64,000 bases of DNA from Hyphomicrobiales bacterium (GTDB taxonomy: Bacteria; Pseudomonadota; Alphaproteobacteria; Rhizobiales; Rhizobiaceae): assembly GCA_900465675.1 (NCBI GenBank), contig UBJR01000002.1:389001-453000 (forward strand), in the 5' to 3' direction. Of this stretch, positions 8,289 to 17,063 are shown piece after piece (positions within the stretch are counted from its first letter, which is position 1; each line of letters opens with the position of its first letter). Under the pieces are notes generated by a model. The model searched no databases and was not told where the DNA came from. It saw nothing but the letters and a program-made list of their open reading frames with translations. The position numbers and the translations under genes were made by a program.

Positions 8289-9149
8289 CTATTTGTGCAG
8301 CAGGCCGCGCATCGGGTGGCCTTTGTAGACCCCGAGGATGCGAACCTTCTCCGAGAAGAACCTGAGCTCCTCGAGCGCCTGGCGGACATTGCTGTCATTG
8401 GCGTGGCCTTCGATATCGGCATAGAACTGCGTGGCGATGAACTTGCCGCCGATCTGGTAGCTTTCCAGCTTCGTCATGTTGATGTTGTTGGTCGCGAAAC
8501 CACCGAGCGCCTTGTAAAGGGCGGCTGGAATATTGCGGACGTTGAAGACGAAGGTCGTGACGATCTTCTCTTCTTCATTCGAACGGTTCGCCCATTTCTC
8601 GTCGCGGGAGAGCACCACGAAGCGGGTGACATTGCTTTCGGTGTCTTCGACATTTTCGGCAACGATCTCGAGACCGTAGAGATCGGCGGCCAGGCGCGGC
8701 GCAAGCGCAGCCATCGTCCGGTCACCGGTTTCCTGAACCATCTTTGCGGCACCGGCCGTATCGCCGGCGATGACAGGCTTCCAGCCATTGGCGCGAACGA
8801 TCTTGCGGCATTGGCCAAGCGCGTGGATGTGGCTGTGCACCGTCCGGATCTCATCCTTCGAGACGCCCGGCAGCACCATCAGCTGAAAGCGGATCGGCAT
8901 GAAATATTCGCCGACGATATGCAGCCTGGAGTCCGGCAGCAGGTGATGGATATCGGCAACGCGCCCAGCGATCGTGTTCTCGATCGGGATCATGGCGAGA
9001 TCGGCTTCGCCGCTTTCCAGCGCCGTGAAGGCGTCCTCGAAGGTCTGGGAGGGAAGCGGTTCCATGGTCGGGAACATGTCGCGGCAGGCCATATCGGAAT
9101 TGGCGCCGAACTCGCCCTGGAATGAAATCCGGTTTGTCTTGTTGTTCAT
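8289..9149 (-). CDS. pheA: Prephenate dehydratase
   Basis: Converts prephenate to phenylpyruvate in phenylalanine synthesis. From ATG 9149 (ribosome site GAGGA) the 286-residue product is the monofunctional form with no chorismate mutase domain. The periplasmic-binding-like PDT fold begins ISFQGEFGANSD, PIENTIAGRV lies in the middle, and the substrate motif is SNVTRFVVL. A C-terminal ACT domain (TTFVFNVRNIPAALYKALGGF, TKLESYQI) is the likely phenylalanine sensor. It starts 11 bases after kdsB. Confidence 0.96.
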   Translation of the reverse strand: MNNKTNRISFQGEFGANSDMACRDMFPTMEPLPSQTFEDAFTALESGEADLAMIPIENTIAGRVADIHHLLPDSRLHIVGEYFMPIRFQLMVLPGVSKDEIRTVHSHIHALGQCRKIVRANGWKPVIAGDTAGAAKMVQETGDRTMAALAPRLAADLYGLEIVAENVEDTESNVTRFVVLSRDEKWANRSNEEEKIVTTFVFNVRNIPAALYKALGGFATNNINMTKLESYQIGGKFIATQFYADIEGHANDSNVRQALEELRFFSEKVRILGVYKGHPMRGLLHK

Positions 9150-9159
9150 GGCTATGTCC

Positions 9160-9915
9160 TCAAGCCTGTCTTGCCGCGAGAATCCGGCGGGCCTTTTCGA
9201 GATCGGCGGGGGTATCGACGCCCAGCGGTACGGTTTCGACGATTTCGGCATCGATGCGCATTCCCGCTTCCAGCGCCCGCAGCTGCTCCAGCGATTCGCG
9301 CAGCTCCAGCACCGACGGGCCGAGCGTCACGAAGCGCTCCAGCGCCGGCCGGCGGTAAGCGTAAAGGCCAATGTGATGATAGAGCGGACCCTTGCCATAG
9401 GGCGCGGTGGCGCGGGTGAAATAGAGGCCGCGTAGGCGTGTCTCGGAAAGCGGCGAGCCGACGACCTTAACGATATGCGGAGCGGTCTTGTCTTCCTCGT
9501 TGTCGATCTCGATCGTCAGCGTGGCGATATCGACCGCTTCGTCGTCGAGCGGGCGCAGAGAAGCGCGGATGGTTTCGGGCTCGATGGTCGGCAGATCGCC
9601 CTGGACGTTGACGATGATCTTGGCCCTGCCTTCAGGATCGATCTTGGTCATCGCCTCGTGAATGCGGTCCGAACCCGACTGGTGGTGACCGCCGGTCATG
9701 ATCACCTCGAAGCCGGCCTCGGCGACGGCGTCGAAGACGCGCTGATCATCGACCGCGACGACGACGCGGCCGATGGCGGCTTCCTTGGCGCGCATGGCGA
9801 CCTGAACGATCATCGGCAGCCCGCAGATATCGGCCAACGGCTTGCCCGGAAGCCGGGTCGAAGCCATGCGTGCCGGGATCAGAACGAGGACGTCATCTAA
9901 ATTTGAACCAGTCAT
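9160..9915 (-). CDS. kdsB: 3-deoxy-manno-octulosonate cytidylyltransferase
   Basis: Makes CMP-Kdo for lipid A-core LPS assembly in the cytoplasm. The 251-residue product begins with the nucleotidyltransferase signature [16 protein letters not shown], followed by VVAVDD, the [16 protein letters not shown] motif and [11 protein letters not shown], all diagnostic of KdsB. Length is normal. It is followed by pheA on the same strand and diverges from cycM. Confidence 0.97.
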   Translation of the reverse strand: MTGSNLDDVLVLIPARMASTRLPGKPLADICGLPMIVQVAMRAKEAAIGRVVVAVDDQRVFDAVAEAGFEVIMTGGHHQSGSDRIHEAMTKIDPEGRAKIIVNVQGDLPTIEPETIRASLRPLDDEAVDIATLTIEIDNEEDKTAPHIVKVVGSPLSETRLRGLYFTRATAPYGKGPLYHHIGLYAYRRPALERFVTLGPSVLELRESLEQLRALEAGMRIDAEIVETVPLGVDTPADLEKARRILAARQA

Positions 9916-10070
9916 CTGTCGGGCCTTCTATTCCGGGCGGAAAAGTGTCAAAAAGTCTCACGTACAGGACCATTTAGACAGTTGCAACGAACAGCCAAAA
10001 GACATAGGTTCCGCGCGATTTCAAGATGGTACCTTTTTAGGGTCTGCCGACTGCACGGGGAGCATTGCAG

Positions 10071-10646
10071 ATGAATTCTTACGTCAATACGGCCGTTGGT
10101 GCACTGCTCGGAACGATTTTCGTGCTGATGTCGGTGTCCATCGCGTCCGAAGGAATCTTCCATTCCGAAGCGCCGGAAAAGGAAGGCTTCACGATCGTCG
10201 CCGAGGAAACACCGGCTGCCGGTGGGGGCGAGGCCGCTGCTGCCGCTATGGTTCCGATCGGAAAGCTGCTGCCGACGGCCGACGCCAAGGCTGGCGAAAC
10301 CATCTTCAAGAAGTGTCAGGCCTGTCATGACGCGACCAAGGGGGGGCCGAACAAAGTCGGTCCGAACCTCTATGGTCTCGTCGATCGCCCTATCGCTTCG
10401 CATGAAGGCTTCGCCTATTCGTCCGCTATGAAGGACTTCTCCAAGGGCGGCGCTGAAAAGTGGACTTTCGACCACCTGAACCACTTCCTGATGGCACCGA
10501 AGAAGCAGATCCCGGGTACGGCGATGGGCTTTGCCGGTCTGCCGAAGGAACAGGATCGCGCCAACGTGCTGCTTTATCTGCACACCCTGGCCGATACGCC
10601 CGCTCCGCTGCCGGATCCGAACGCTCCTGATACGATCACGCAGTAA
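10071..10646 (+). CDS. cycM: Membrane-anchored class I cytochrome c (CycM-type)
   Basis: Electron carrier between the bc1 complex and cytochrome oxidase, tethered to the inner membrane. The 191-residue product has one N-terminal membrane anchor (about residues 6-26) not followed by a cleavage site, an Ala/Gly-rich linker, then a c-type domain. The haem motif is CQACH (Cys82, Cys85, His86), and the distal Met is probably in [14 protein letters not shown] lies before ATG 10071. It diverges from kdsB and has its own terminator. Confidence 0.92.
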   Translation: MNSYVNTAVGALLGTIFVLMSVSIASEGIFHSEAPEKEGFTIVAEETPAAGGGEAAAAAMVPIGKLLPTADAKAGETIFKKCQACHDATKGGPNKVGPNLYGLVDRPIASHEGFAYSSAMKDFSKGGAEKWTFDHLNHFLMAPKKQIPGTAMGFAGLPKEQDRANVLLYLHTLADTPAPLPDPNAPDTITQ

Positions 10647-10674
10647 GCTGATCGCGACATCGGAAATGAGATTG

Positions 10675-10700
10675 AAGCCCGGCCGCAAGCCGGGCTTTTT
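10675..10700 (+). terminator. Rho-independent terminator of cycM
   Basis: AAGCCCGGC and GCCGGGCTT pair around CGCAA and are followed by T-rich sequence, about 30 bases after the cycM stop. Confidence 0.88.
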
Positions 10701-10720
10701 CCTTGTCGCGATTTCGCGGA

Positions 10721-11668
10721 TTAGGGCCCGAGCAGGTAGGCCCAGAGCGACACGGAAATGGCACCAAGCGCCGTCGTCATGGTGATCGTCGATGCCGCCA
10801 GGCTGTGGCCGACGCCGAAGCGATTGGCGATCAGCCAGGCATTGACGCCTGTCGGCACCGCGGCAATGAGCACGAGCGCGGCCGTCCAGTCCTCGGCGAG
10901 GCCGACGATGTGGCTTGCAATCCAGACGCAGAACGGCAGCAGAAGCAGCTTGCAGGCTGAGGTGACGCTGGCGATGCCGAGGTTTCCGGAGACCCCGTAT
11001 TTCTGCAAGGCCATGCCGAGCGAGATCAGTGCAACCGGTCCCGCAACGCCGGCGATCTGATCGACGATATTCTCGACCGGGGCCGGCATGGTCAGCCCGA
11101 GCAAGTGCATCGTGGCGCCGGCCGCAAGACCGATCACCAGCGGGTTGCGAATGAGATTGAGACCGATCTGCTTCAGCAGCCTCAGAATGCTGCGATCGGC
11201 GGCACCAGAAATCTTGTGTTCGGCGCGCTCCATGAGGATCGTCCCGACGACCATCATGACAGGCAGATGCACGGCTATCAGGATCGAGAGCGGAACGAGG
11301 CCCTTGTCCCCCACCGTTCGCTGCACCAGCGGCAGGCCGACGAAGATGGTGTTGGCGAAAGCCGAGGAGACGCCTGCAAGTACGCCGATGCGCGCATCGC
11401 GTCCGAAGAGCCGCGTTGCGGCGATGTGGCCCACTGTCCAAGTGACGGCGACGCCGGAGAAATAGGCGATCCAGAGCCGGAACGGCGATGCACCGTGGAA
11501 ATCGGCCTCGGCAATGGTGCGGAACAGCAGCATCGGCACGGCGATCTTGAAGACGAAATCGCTCAGCGCATCACCGGTATCGGCGGTCATCAACCCCGCT
11601 TTCACGATGAGCCAGCCGATCAGGATCATGATGAAGATGGGAAGAACGTCGAAAACGATTGCTGTCAT
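10721..11668 (-). CDS. AEC family transporter (auxin efflux carrier fold)
   Basis: Inner-membrane carrier of the AEC family, whose bacterial members move malonate, malate or related solutes. The 315-residue product has about ten membrane segments in two halves and family features such as SSAFANTIFVGLPLV and AAVPTGVNAWLIANRFG. The open frame continues upstream, but homology starts at MTAIVFDVLPIFIMI, so ATG 11668 was chosen; no clear ribosome site was seen there. The substrate is unknown. Confidence 0.87.
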   Translation of the reverse strand: MTAIVFDVLPIFIMILIGWLIVKAGLMTADTGDALSDFVFKIAVPMLLFRTIAEADFHGASPFRLWIAYFSGVAVTWTVGHIAATRLFGRDARIGVLAGVSSAFANTIFVGLPLVQRTVGDKGLVPLSILIAVHLPVMMVVGTILMERAEHKISGAADRSILRLLKQIGLNLIRNPLVIGLAAGATMHLLGLTMPAPVENIVDQIAGVAGPVALISLGMALQKYGVSGNLGIASVTSACKLLLLPFCVWIASHIVGLAEDWTAALVLIAAVPTGVNAWLIANRFGVGHSLAASTITMTTALGAISVSLWAYLLGP

Positions 11669-11764
11669 GCGGGGAGAACTGCCTTGGCGCGGGAGCCAAA
11701 GGTCTAACAGCAAACGGCGCGCATTGACAAACCTGTTGGCGCAAACAAACGAAGCGGCAGAAAC

Positions 11765-11791
11765 AAAAAAAGCGGGCAAGGCCCGCTTTTC
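11765..11791. terminator. Hairpin with flanking A and T tracts
   Basis: GCGGGC and GCCCGC pair around AAG, with an A-run on the left and TTTT on the right, so it could stop transcription in either direction. It lies upstream of the AEC gene, not after any annotated gene. On the minus strand it could end a short transcript arising in 11800-12000 and insulate the AEC gene. Confidence 0.6.
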
Positions 11792-12010
11792 CGCATCCGG
11801 TCTTGCCGGACATCCGGTGTGCGATGCTGCCAGTTCATCCGTGGTCAGCGCCGCTCCGGAACAGTTGAAGGGCATCATCCCTTCTCACCCGGCAACATCC
11901 TTGGATGCTCATGCCGGTCTGCTTGAGAGCTTTTCTAGAAATTCACAGTGACAGCCGCATGACGAATTGGCGGCATTTTTGCGAATATTATCAAATGGTC
12001 CTGGCACCGG

Positions 12011-12412
12011 TCATTGCGGGAAGTGCTCGACATGCGTTTCGGCCGTCCGGCCGAAATAGAGAACGCGGCGCCCCAGGAATGAGACGATATAGCCGGCACA
12101 TCCCATTGCCTTCACGTTCTTGCAGAAGGCACCATAGGAATAGTCCGCGGGATTCGCCTGTGCCCATCGGACCTGCGCGGCAATTCCGGCCTGATCAAAT
12201 GCGGCCGCCACGCCGCCATCCGACACGCGATTTTCAAGAGTGACGCTTGTTCCATCGGCTAGGAAATACGACGTCGTATTCTGACGGTAATCGACGGTGT
12301 AACCCTCGAAGCCAGCCGCCAGAAGCGTTCTGATAATGTCAGGAAAATCCATCGCCTTGTCATAGGCGGCGTTCAGGCACGTTTGGGCAATAGCAGTCCG
12401 TTGCGCGTCCAT
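12011..12412 (-). CDS. DUF1398 family protein (YbcV-like)
   Basis: Protein of unknown function, 133 residues. The family pattern is visible: an N-terminal FPDIIRTLLAAGFEGYTVDYRQNTTSYF and a second half with AGYIVSFLGRRVLYFGRTAETHVEHFP. It lies 36 bases downstream of the MarR gene on the same strand and is therefore likely to be controlled by it. Confidence 0.82.
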   Translation of the reverse strand: MDAQRTAIAQTCLNAAYDKAMDFPDIIRTLLAAGFEGYTVDYRQNTTSYFLADGTSVTLENRVSDGGVAAAFDQAGIAAQVRWAQANPADYSYGAFCKNVKAMGCAGYIVSFLGRRVLYFGRTAETHVEHFPQ

Positions 12413-12448
12413 AGCGCCCTCCTCGATAGTATTGGTTGATACACGCGT

Positions 12449-12910
12449 CTACTCCGTCGCGACGTTCCGCAGACTGCGTTCCGCGACGATATTTCTCAAA
12501 AGCCGTTCCATCTCCGCGCGTTCTTCCGGGCTCAGGATCCCGAAGAACTGGATGTCATTTGCATCCGCAAGCTTTGACAGCCGTTCGACGAGCGGTCGCG
12601 CCGCGGCCGCGAGAGACAATTTGTGCCCGCGCCGGTCTTCTGGATCGGCACCGCGCTCGACGAGTGCTTTTGCCGTCAGGCGATCGGCAAGCTTGGAAAT
12701 CGCTCCCTTCGTCATCCCCATCCGCGCGGCAAGCTTCGAGGGCGCAACGGGGCTTGCTCCGTAAAGCACGCGAAGAAACACCCATTCGGCAACCGTAACA
12801 CCCTCACGCTCGAGCTTTCGCGCGAACTCCTGGGATACGGCATTCGAGACGATCCGCAGCCAATAGCCGAGATGCGAATCGAGATCGGAGATATGATTTT
12901 TGCCAGCCAT
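12449..12910 (-). CDS. MarR family transcriptional regulator
   Basis: Winged-helix repressor of the MarR class, 153 residues from ATG 12910 (MAGKNHISD). The DNA-binding core reads VAEWVFLRVLYG ... SKLAARMGMTKGAISKLADRLTAKALVER, with the wing DPEDRRGHKLSL. A longer in-frame start (ATG 12964) would place the coding region across the promoter repeat and was rejected. A perfect 14-bp inverted repeat straddles its promoter, which points to autorepression. DUF1398 follows in the same direction. Confidence 0.92.
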   Translation of the reverse strand: MAGKNHISDLDSHLGYWLRIVSNAVSQEFARKLEREGVTVAEWVFLRVLYGASPVAPSKLAARMGMTKGAISKLADRLTAKALVERGADPEDRRGHKLSLAAAARPLVERLSKLADANDIQFFGILSPEERAEMERLLRNIVAERSLRNVATE

Positions 12911-12922
12911 CGAACCATCTTT

Positions 12923-12962
12923 GTTGACTAGGAAACTAATTTGAATTGGTTTCCTAGTCAAC
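12923..12962 (-). promoter_or_regulatory. MarR promoter within a perfect inverted repeat
   Basis: GTTGACTAGGAAAC (12923-12936) and GTTTCCTAGTCAAC (12949-12962) are exact inverted copies separated by 12 bases. On the minus strand TTGACT and TAGTTT are 17 bases apart and each lies in one arm, so a protein bound to the repeat would cover both promoter boxes. Confidence 0.78.
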
Positions 12963-13079
12963 ATTATTTCGCAGAAGCGCCGCCGGTTTTTGCCTGGAGG
13001 AGCTATTTTTCCTTCCCATCAGCGGAAATTCCGCTAAGACCAAATCCCGGCTATCACTTAATCCGGGACCTCCCATTTC

Positions 13080-14072
13080 ATGACCAAATTCGATGTTCTG
13101 ACTGTCGGCAACGCCATCGTCGATATCATCGCGCGTTGCGACGACCAGTTCCTCATTGACAACGCGATCACCAAGGCAGCGATGAACCTGATTGATGCCG
13201 AGCGCGCCGAGCTGCTTTATTCCCGCATGGGACCGGCTCTGGAAGCATCGGGCGGCAGCGCCGGCAATACGGCGGCGGGTGTCGCCAGCCTTGGCGCCAA
13301 GGCCGCCTATTTCGGCAAGGTCGCCGACGACCAGCTTGGCGAGATCTTTGCGCATGATATCCGCGCCCAGGGCGTTCACTATCAGACACAGCCGAAGGGC
13401 ACCTTTCCGCCGACCGCCCGCTCGATGATCTTCGTTACCGATGACGGCGAGCGCTCGATGAACACCTATCTCGGCGCCTGCGTCGAGCTCGGCCCTGAAG
13501 ACGTCGAAGCCGACGTCGTCGCCGATGCAAAGGTTACCTATTTCGAAGGCTATCTCTGGGATCCGCCGCGCGCCAAGGAGGCGATCCGCGAATGCGCCCG
13601 CATCGCGCACGAGAATGGCCGCGAAGTGTCGATGACGCTCTCCGACAGCTTCTGCGTCGGCCGCTATCGCGCCGAGTTCCTCGACCTGATGCGTTCCGGC
13701 ACCGTCGACATCGTCTTCGCCAATAAGCAGGAAGCGCTGTCGCTTTATGAGACCGAGGATTTCGAGGAAGCGCTGAACAAGATTGCCAAGGACTGCAAGA
13801 TCGCCGCGGTGACGATGAGCGAAGACGGCGCAGTGATCCTGAAGGGCAGCGAGCGCTGGTATGTCGATGCGATCAGCATCAACGAGGTGGTCGATACGAC
13901 GGGCGCCGGCGATCTCTTCGCCTCAGGCTTCCTCTACGGCTACACCCAGGGCCGCACGCTCGAGGATTGCGGCAAGCTCGGCTGCCTGGCCGCCGGCATC
14001 GTCATCCAGCAGATCGGACCACGGCCGATGAAGTCGCTTGCCGAGGCCGCCCGCGAGGCGAAGCTTATTTAA
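13080..14072 (+). CDS. PfkB-family kinase, probably adenosine kinase
   Basis: Phosphorylates a nucleoside or sugar with ATP; rhizobial proteins of this type are annotated as adenosine kinase. The 330-residue product has the N-terminal LTVGNAIVDIIA, the Gly-rich SGGSAGNTAAGVASLG lid region and the C-terminal PfkB signature DTTGAGDLFASGFLYG, with Asp of GAGD as catalytic base. Its stop overlaps the end of the convergent SH3 gene by 8 bases. A sugar substrate cannot be excluded. Confidence 0.88.
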   Translation: MTKFDVLTVGNAIVDIIARCDDQFLIDNAITKAAMNLIDAERAELLYSRMGPALEASGGSAGNTAAGVASLGAKAAYFGKVADDQLGEIFAHDIRAQGVHYQTQPKGTFPPTARSMIFVTDDGERSMNTYLGACVELGPEDVEADVVADAKVTYFEGYLWDPPRAKEAIRECARIAHENGREVSMTLSDSFCVGRYRAEFLDLMRSGTVDIVFANKQEALSLYETEDFEEALNKIAKDCKIAAVTMSEDGAVILKGSERWYVDAISINEVVDTTGAGDLFASGFLYGYTQGRTLEDCGKLGCLAAGIVIQQIGPRPMKSLAEAAREAKLI

Positions 14073-14604
14073 AGGCTTCGCCGGGATAGGCACCCCAGAT
14101 TTCCGGCTGCGCCACCCATCCTTCGGCGCCGTCGGCATCGGCATGGCACCAGTCGCCATTGCATTCGCCGATATGGATCATCACGCCAGGCTCGAGCTTG
14201 GCGACGATGGTCGCGGACGACTGCGGCTCGCGGCGCATGTTGACGAAGACCGATTTTCCCTTGCCCTTCATCCACGGCGCGGCCAGCGCCGAGCGCTGGC
14301 CCGACAGCAGCGACTGGTTGACCCAGCCCTCGGTGCCGTCGGCATCGCGGATGCGGCGCCAGTTGTCATATTCCTGGATAATCTCCACCGGCAGGCCGGC
14401 CTTGAGATACATCCAGGACGCGGCATAATCGGTGCCGGGGCCGATGCGCAGATTGACGCGCTTCGACTTCAGCGTCACGAAGCGCGGCAGCGGCAGGCCG
14501 CTCGGGCCCTTGGCCGCTTGCCCATACGCAGATTCGACGGCGCTTGCCGACAGCATCAGACCAACCGCAATAGCAAGGCAGGACTTCAGAGTGATTCCAC
14601 GCAT
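14065..14604 (-). CDS. Exported SH3-domain protein
   Basis: 179 residues with a signal peptide (cleavage probably after SAYGQA) and two bacterial SH3-like domains: LKSKRVNLRIGPGTDYAASW...EGWVNQSLL and SVFVNMRREPQSSATIVAKL...EGWVAQPEIWG. Such domains usually bind cell-wall peptides. No catalytic domain is present. The function is unknown. Confidence 0.87.
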   Translation of the reverse strand: MRGITLKSCLAIAVGLMLSASAVESAYGQAAKGPSGLPLPRFVTLKSKRVNLRIGPGTDYAASWMYLKAGLPVEIIQEYDNWRRIRDADGTEGWVNQSLLSGQRSALAAPWMKGKGKSVFVNMRREPQSSATIVAKLEPGVMIHIGECNGDWCHADADGAEGWVAQPEIWGAYPGEAFK

Positions 14605-14792
14605 GGAGGTTTCCGTTCGCTCGAATTCGTAAGCGGGGCTCTACCCGCTCGCTGTCCGGGGCTTCGACATTCGCCGACCACTGCCCGCGAGTTTTGTTTG
14701 TCTTCGCGTGCGGGTCTGGTAGAAATTGCCCGAACGTTAAAATTATCCCCCGTCTTGGTTAAAGACATCTGAACAAGGCATGGCCGGCCGCG

Positions 14793-15794
14793 ATGACATC
14801 GAAGAAAAAACCGAAGGTCTACATCACCCGGAAGCTGCCTGACGCGGTAGAGACCCGCATGCGCGAGCTCTTCGACGCCGAACTCAACATCGACGATTCG
14901 CCGCGTTCCGCGGCCGAGCTCGCCGAGGCGGTGAATAGCGCCGACGTTCTAGTTCCTACGGTGACCGACCGTATCGACGCCGCGCTGATCGAGCAGGCCG
15001 GACCGCAGCTAAAGCTGATTTCCAGTTTTTCGAACGGCACCGATCACATCGATGTCGAGGCTGCGGCCCGCAAGGGCATTACCGTGACGAACACGCCAAA
15101 CGTGCTGACCGAAGACACCGCCGACATGACGATGGCGCTGATCCTCGCGGTGCCGCGGCGCCTCGGCGAAGGTGCGCGCATCCTAACCGACAAGCCAGGG
15201 GAATGGGCAGGGTGGTCGCCGACCTGGATGCTCGGACGCCGCATTCACGGCAAGCGGATCGGCATTGTCGGCATGGGCCGGATCGGCACTGCCGTTGCCC
15301 GCCGCGCCAAGGCGTTCGGCTTGTCGATCCACTATCACAACCGCAAGCGCGTCAACCCGGCGACCGAGGACGAGCTGGAGGCGACCTATTGGGAGAGCCT
15401 CGACCAGATGCTGGCGCGGGTCGATATCGTCTCGGTCAACTGCCCGTCGACACCGGCGACGTTCCATTTGCTGTCGGCCCGGCGGCTCGCCCTGCTGCAG
15501 CCAACGGCCTATCTGGTGAACACCGCGCGCGGCGACGTCGTTGATGAAGCGGCGCTGATCAAGTGCCTGCGCGAAGGCCGGATTGCCGGCGCCGGTCTCG
15601 ACGTGTTCGAGAACGAGCCCGCGGTCAATCCGAAGCTGATCAAGCTCGCCAACGAGGGCAAGGTCGTGCTGCTGCCGCATATGAGCTCAGCGACGATCGA
15701 GGGCCGTATCGACATGGGCGACAAGGTGATCATCAACATCCGCGCCTTCATCGACGGCCACCGGCCGCCGAACCGCGTTCTACCCGGCCGTTAA
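14793..15794 (+). CDS. D-2-hydroxyacid dehydrogenase (glyoxylate/hydroxypyruvate reductase type)
   Basis: NAD(P)H-dependent reductase of 2-oxoacids, 333 residues. The Rossmann motif is GIVGMGRIGTAVARRAKAFG, followed by NTARGDVVDE (substrate-binding Arg region), the Glu of FENEP, and the catalytic His in LPHMSSAT. The sequence resembles glyoxylate reductases (GyaR-like). It overlaps the convergent GNAT gene by 4 bases. Confidence 0.9.
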   Translation: MTSKKKPKVYITRKLPDAVETRMRELFDAELNIDDSPRSAAELAEAVNSADVLVPTVTDRIDAALIEQAGPQLKLISSFSNGTDHIDVEAAARKGITVTNTPNVLTEDTADMTMALILAVPRRLGEGARILTDKPGEWAGWSPTWMLGRRIHGKRIGIVGMGRIGTAVARRAKAFGLSIHYHNRKRVNPATEDELEATYWESLDQMLARVDIVSVNCPSTPATFHLLSARRLALLQPTAYLVNTARGDVVDEAALIKCLREGRIAGAGLDVFENEPAVNPKLIKLANEGKVVLLPHMSSATIEGRIDMGDKVIINIRAFIDGHRPPNRVLPGR

Positions 15795-16264
15795 GCCAGG
15801 GTCTTGCGCATCTCGACATAGGTGACCCGGTCGTATCCCGGATGGGATTTTTCGGCCGTCCTCGCAAAGCCCCAAGCGCCGAAGATCGCATGGTTGCCGG
15901 TGAGTTCGATCCGCGTGTCGAGCCGGATCACCTTCAATCCCCGCTCCTTCGCGACCGCCTCGGCAATCGCGAACAGCTGCCGACCGATGCCTTTTCCCTG
16001 ATAATCGGGCGCGATCGCCAGCTTGCCGAGATAGAGGCTGTCTTCTTCGGGGCGCAGGAACATGCATCCGGTGAGCCTGTCGCCATCCAGCGCGACGTAG
16101 CCGATTTCGGCTGCGGCCTTCGCCTGCAACGCTTCGGGCGTCAGCGAAAGGCCGGAGGACGGCGGATCGATGCGGCCGTTCATATAGGCAAAGGATGAGA
16201 GGATGAGGTCGAGCAGTTCGGGCCAGCGGCCGAAGTCTTGATCCAGCCTGATGATATCAGTCAT
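15791..16264 (-). CDS. GNAT family N-acetyltransferase
   Basis: 157 residues with the acetyl-CoA binding core YLGKLAIAPDYQGKGIGRQLFAIAEAVAKERG (motif A Q-x-x-G-x-G/A) and a C-terminal GAWGFARTAEK. The substrate is unknown. Its start overlaps the stop of the upstream MoeB/ThiF-like gene by 4 bases, so it is translated as part of the recF-moeB-GNAT set. Confidence 0.9.
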   Translation of the reverse strand: MTDIIRLDQDFGRWPELLDLILSSFAYMNGRIDPPSSGLSLTPEALQAKAAAEIGYVALDGDRLTGCMFLRPEEDSLYLGKLAIAPDYQGKGIGRQLFAIAEAVAKERGLKVIRLDTRIELTGNHAIFGAWGFARTAEKSHPGYDRVTYVEMRKTLA

Positions 16265-17016
16265 GTCTTCCGCCGCTTGTATCGTATGGTATCGAAACGC
16301 GTCGTCAGCGCGTCGTAGAGCAGCAGCCGCCCGATCAGCGGCTCGCCACTGCGGGTGATCAGCTTGATCGCTTCCATAGCCATCAGCGTGCCGATGACGC
16401 CGGTCAGCGCACCGACGATGCCGGTTTCGGCACAGGCGGGGATCAACCCGTCCGGCGGGATTTCAGGAAAGAGATCCCGGTAGGCCGGATTGAGCGTACC
16501 ATCCGCAGCAAGCTCATACGGTTTCAGAACCGTCAGCGATCCATCGAACCGGCCGACGGCACCGGTCACCAGGGGCACCTTCGCCTGTTCGGCGGCATCG
16601 GCTGCGGCGTAGCGCGTCTCGAAATTGTCGGACCCGTCGATCAGCAGATCGAAGCCCGAGAGATGACGGCGGGCCGATTCGGAGGAGAAGCGCTCCTCGA
16701 AGCGGATGATGTTCACATGCGGATTGAGCCGGGCGATCGCGAAGGCGGCGCTCTCCGTCTTCAACTCGCCGATGGTGCCGGAATCGTGGATGACCTGCCG
16801 CTGCAGATTGGAAAGCGAAACACGGTCGTCATCAGCAATGCCAAGCGTGCCCACACCTGCAGCCGCCAGATATTGCAGAACCGGGGCGCCGAGGCCACCG
16901 GCGCCAATCACCAGTATCCGGGCGGCCTTGAGCTTCTGCTGACCTGCTCCGCCGATTTCCGGCAGTAGGATATGACGCTGATATCGCGCGACTTCTTCGG
17001 GACTGAGCGGTTCCAT
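16261..17016 (-). CDS. MoeB/ThiF-type adenylyltransferase
   Basis: E1-like enzyme that adenylates the C-terminus of a small sulfur-carrier protein for molybdopterin or thiamine synthesis. From ATG 17016 it has 251 residues, with RYQRHILLPEIGGAGQQKL, the nucleotide site VIGAGGLGAPVLQYLAAAG and SNLQRQVIH; the active-site loop around PACAETGIVG contains the Cys. No CxxC zinc pairs or rhodanese domain were seen. ATG 17067 in the same frame overlaps recF by 4 bases and is an alternative start. MoeB and ThiF cannot be separated here. Confidence 0.88.
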   Translation of the reverse strand: MEPLSPEEVARYQRHILLPEIGGAGQQKLKAARILVIGAGGLGAPVLQYLAAAGVGTLGIADDDRVSLSNLQRQVIHDSGTIGELKTESAAFAIARLNPHVNIIRFEERFSSESARRHLSGFDLLIDGSDNFETRYAAADAAEQAKVPLVTGAVGRFDGSLTVLKPYELAADGTLNPAYRDLFPEIPPDGLIPACAETGIVGALTGVIGTLMAMEAIKLITRSGEPLIGRLLLYDALTTRFDTIRYKRRKT

Positions 17017-17063
17017 GGCGGGAATGCTACCATGGCCCGAACCGAAGAGGAAAGCACCGTCCG

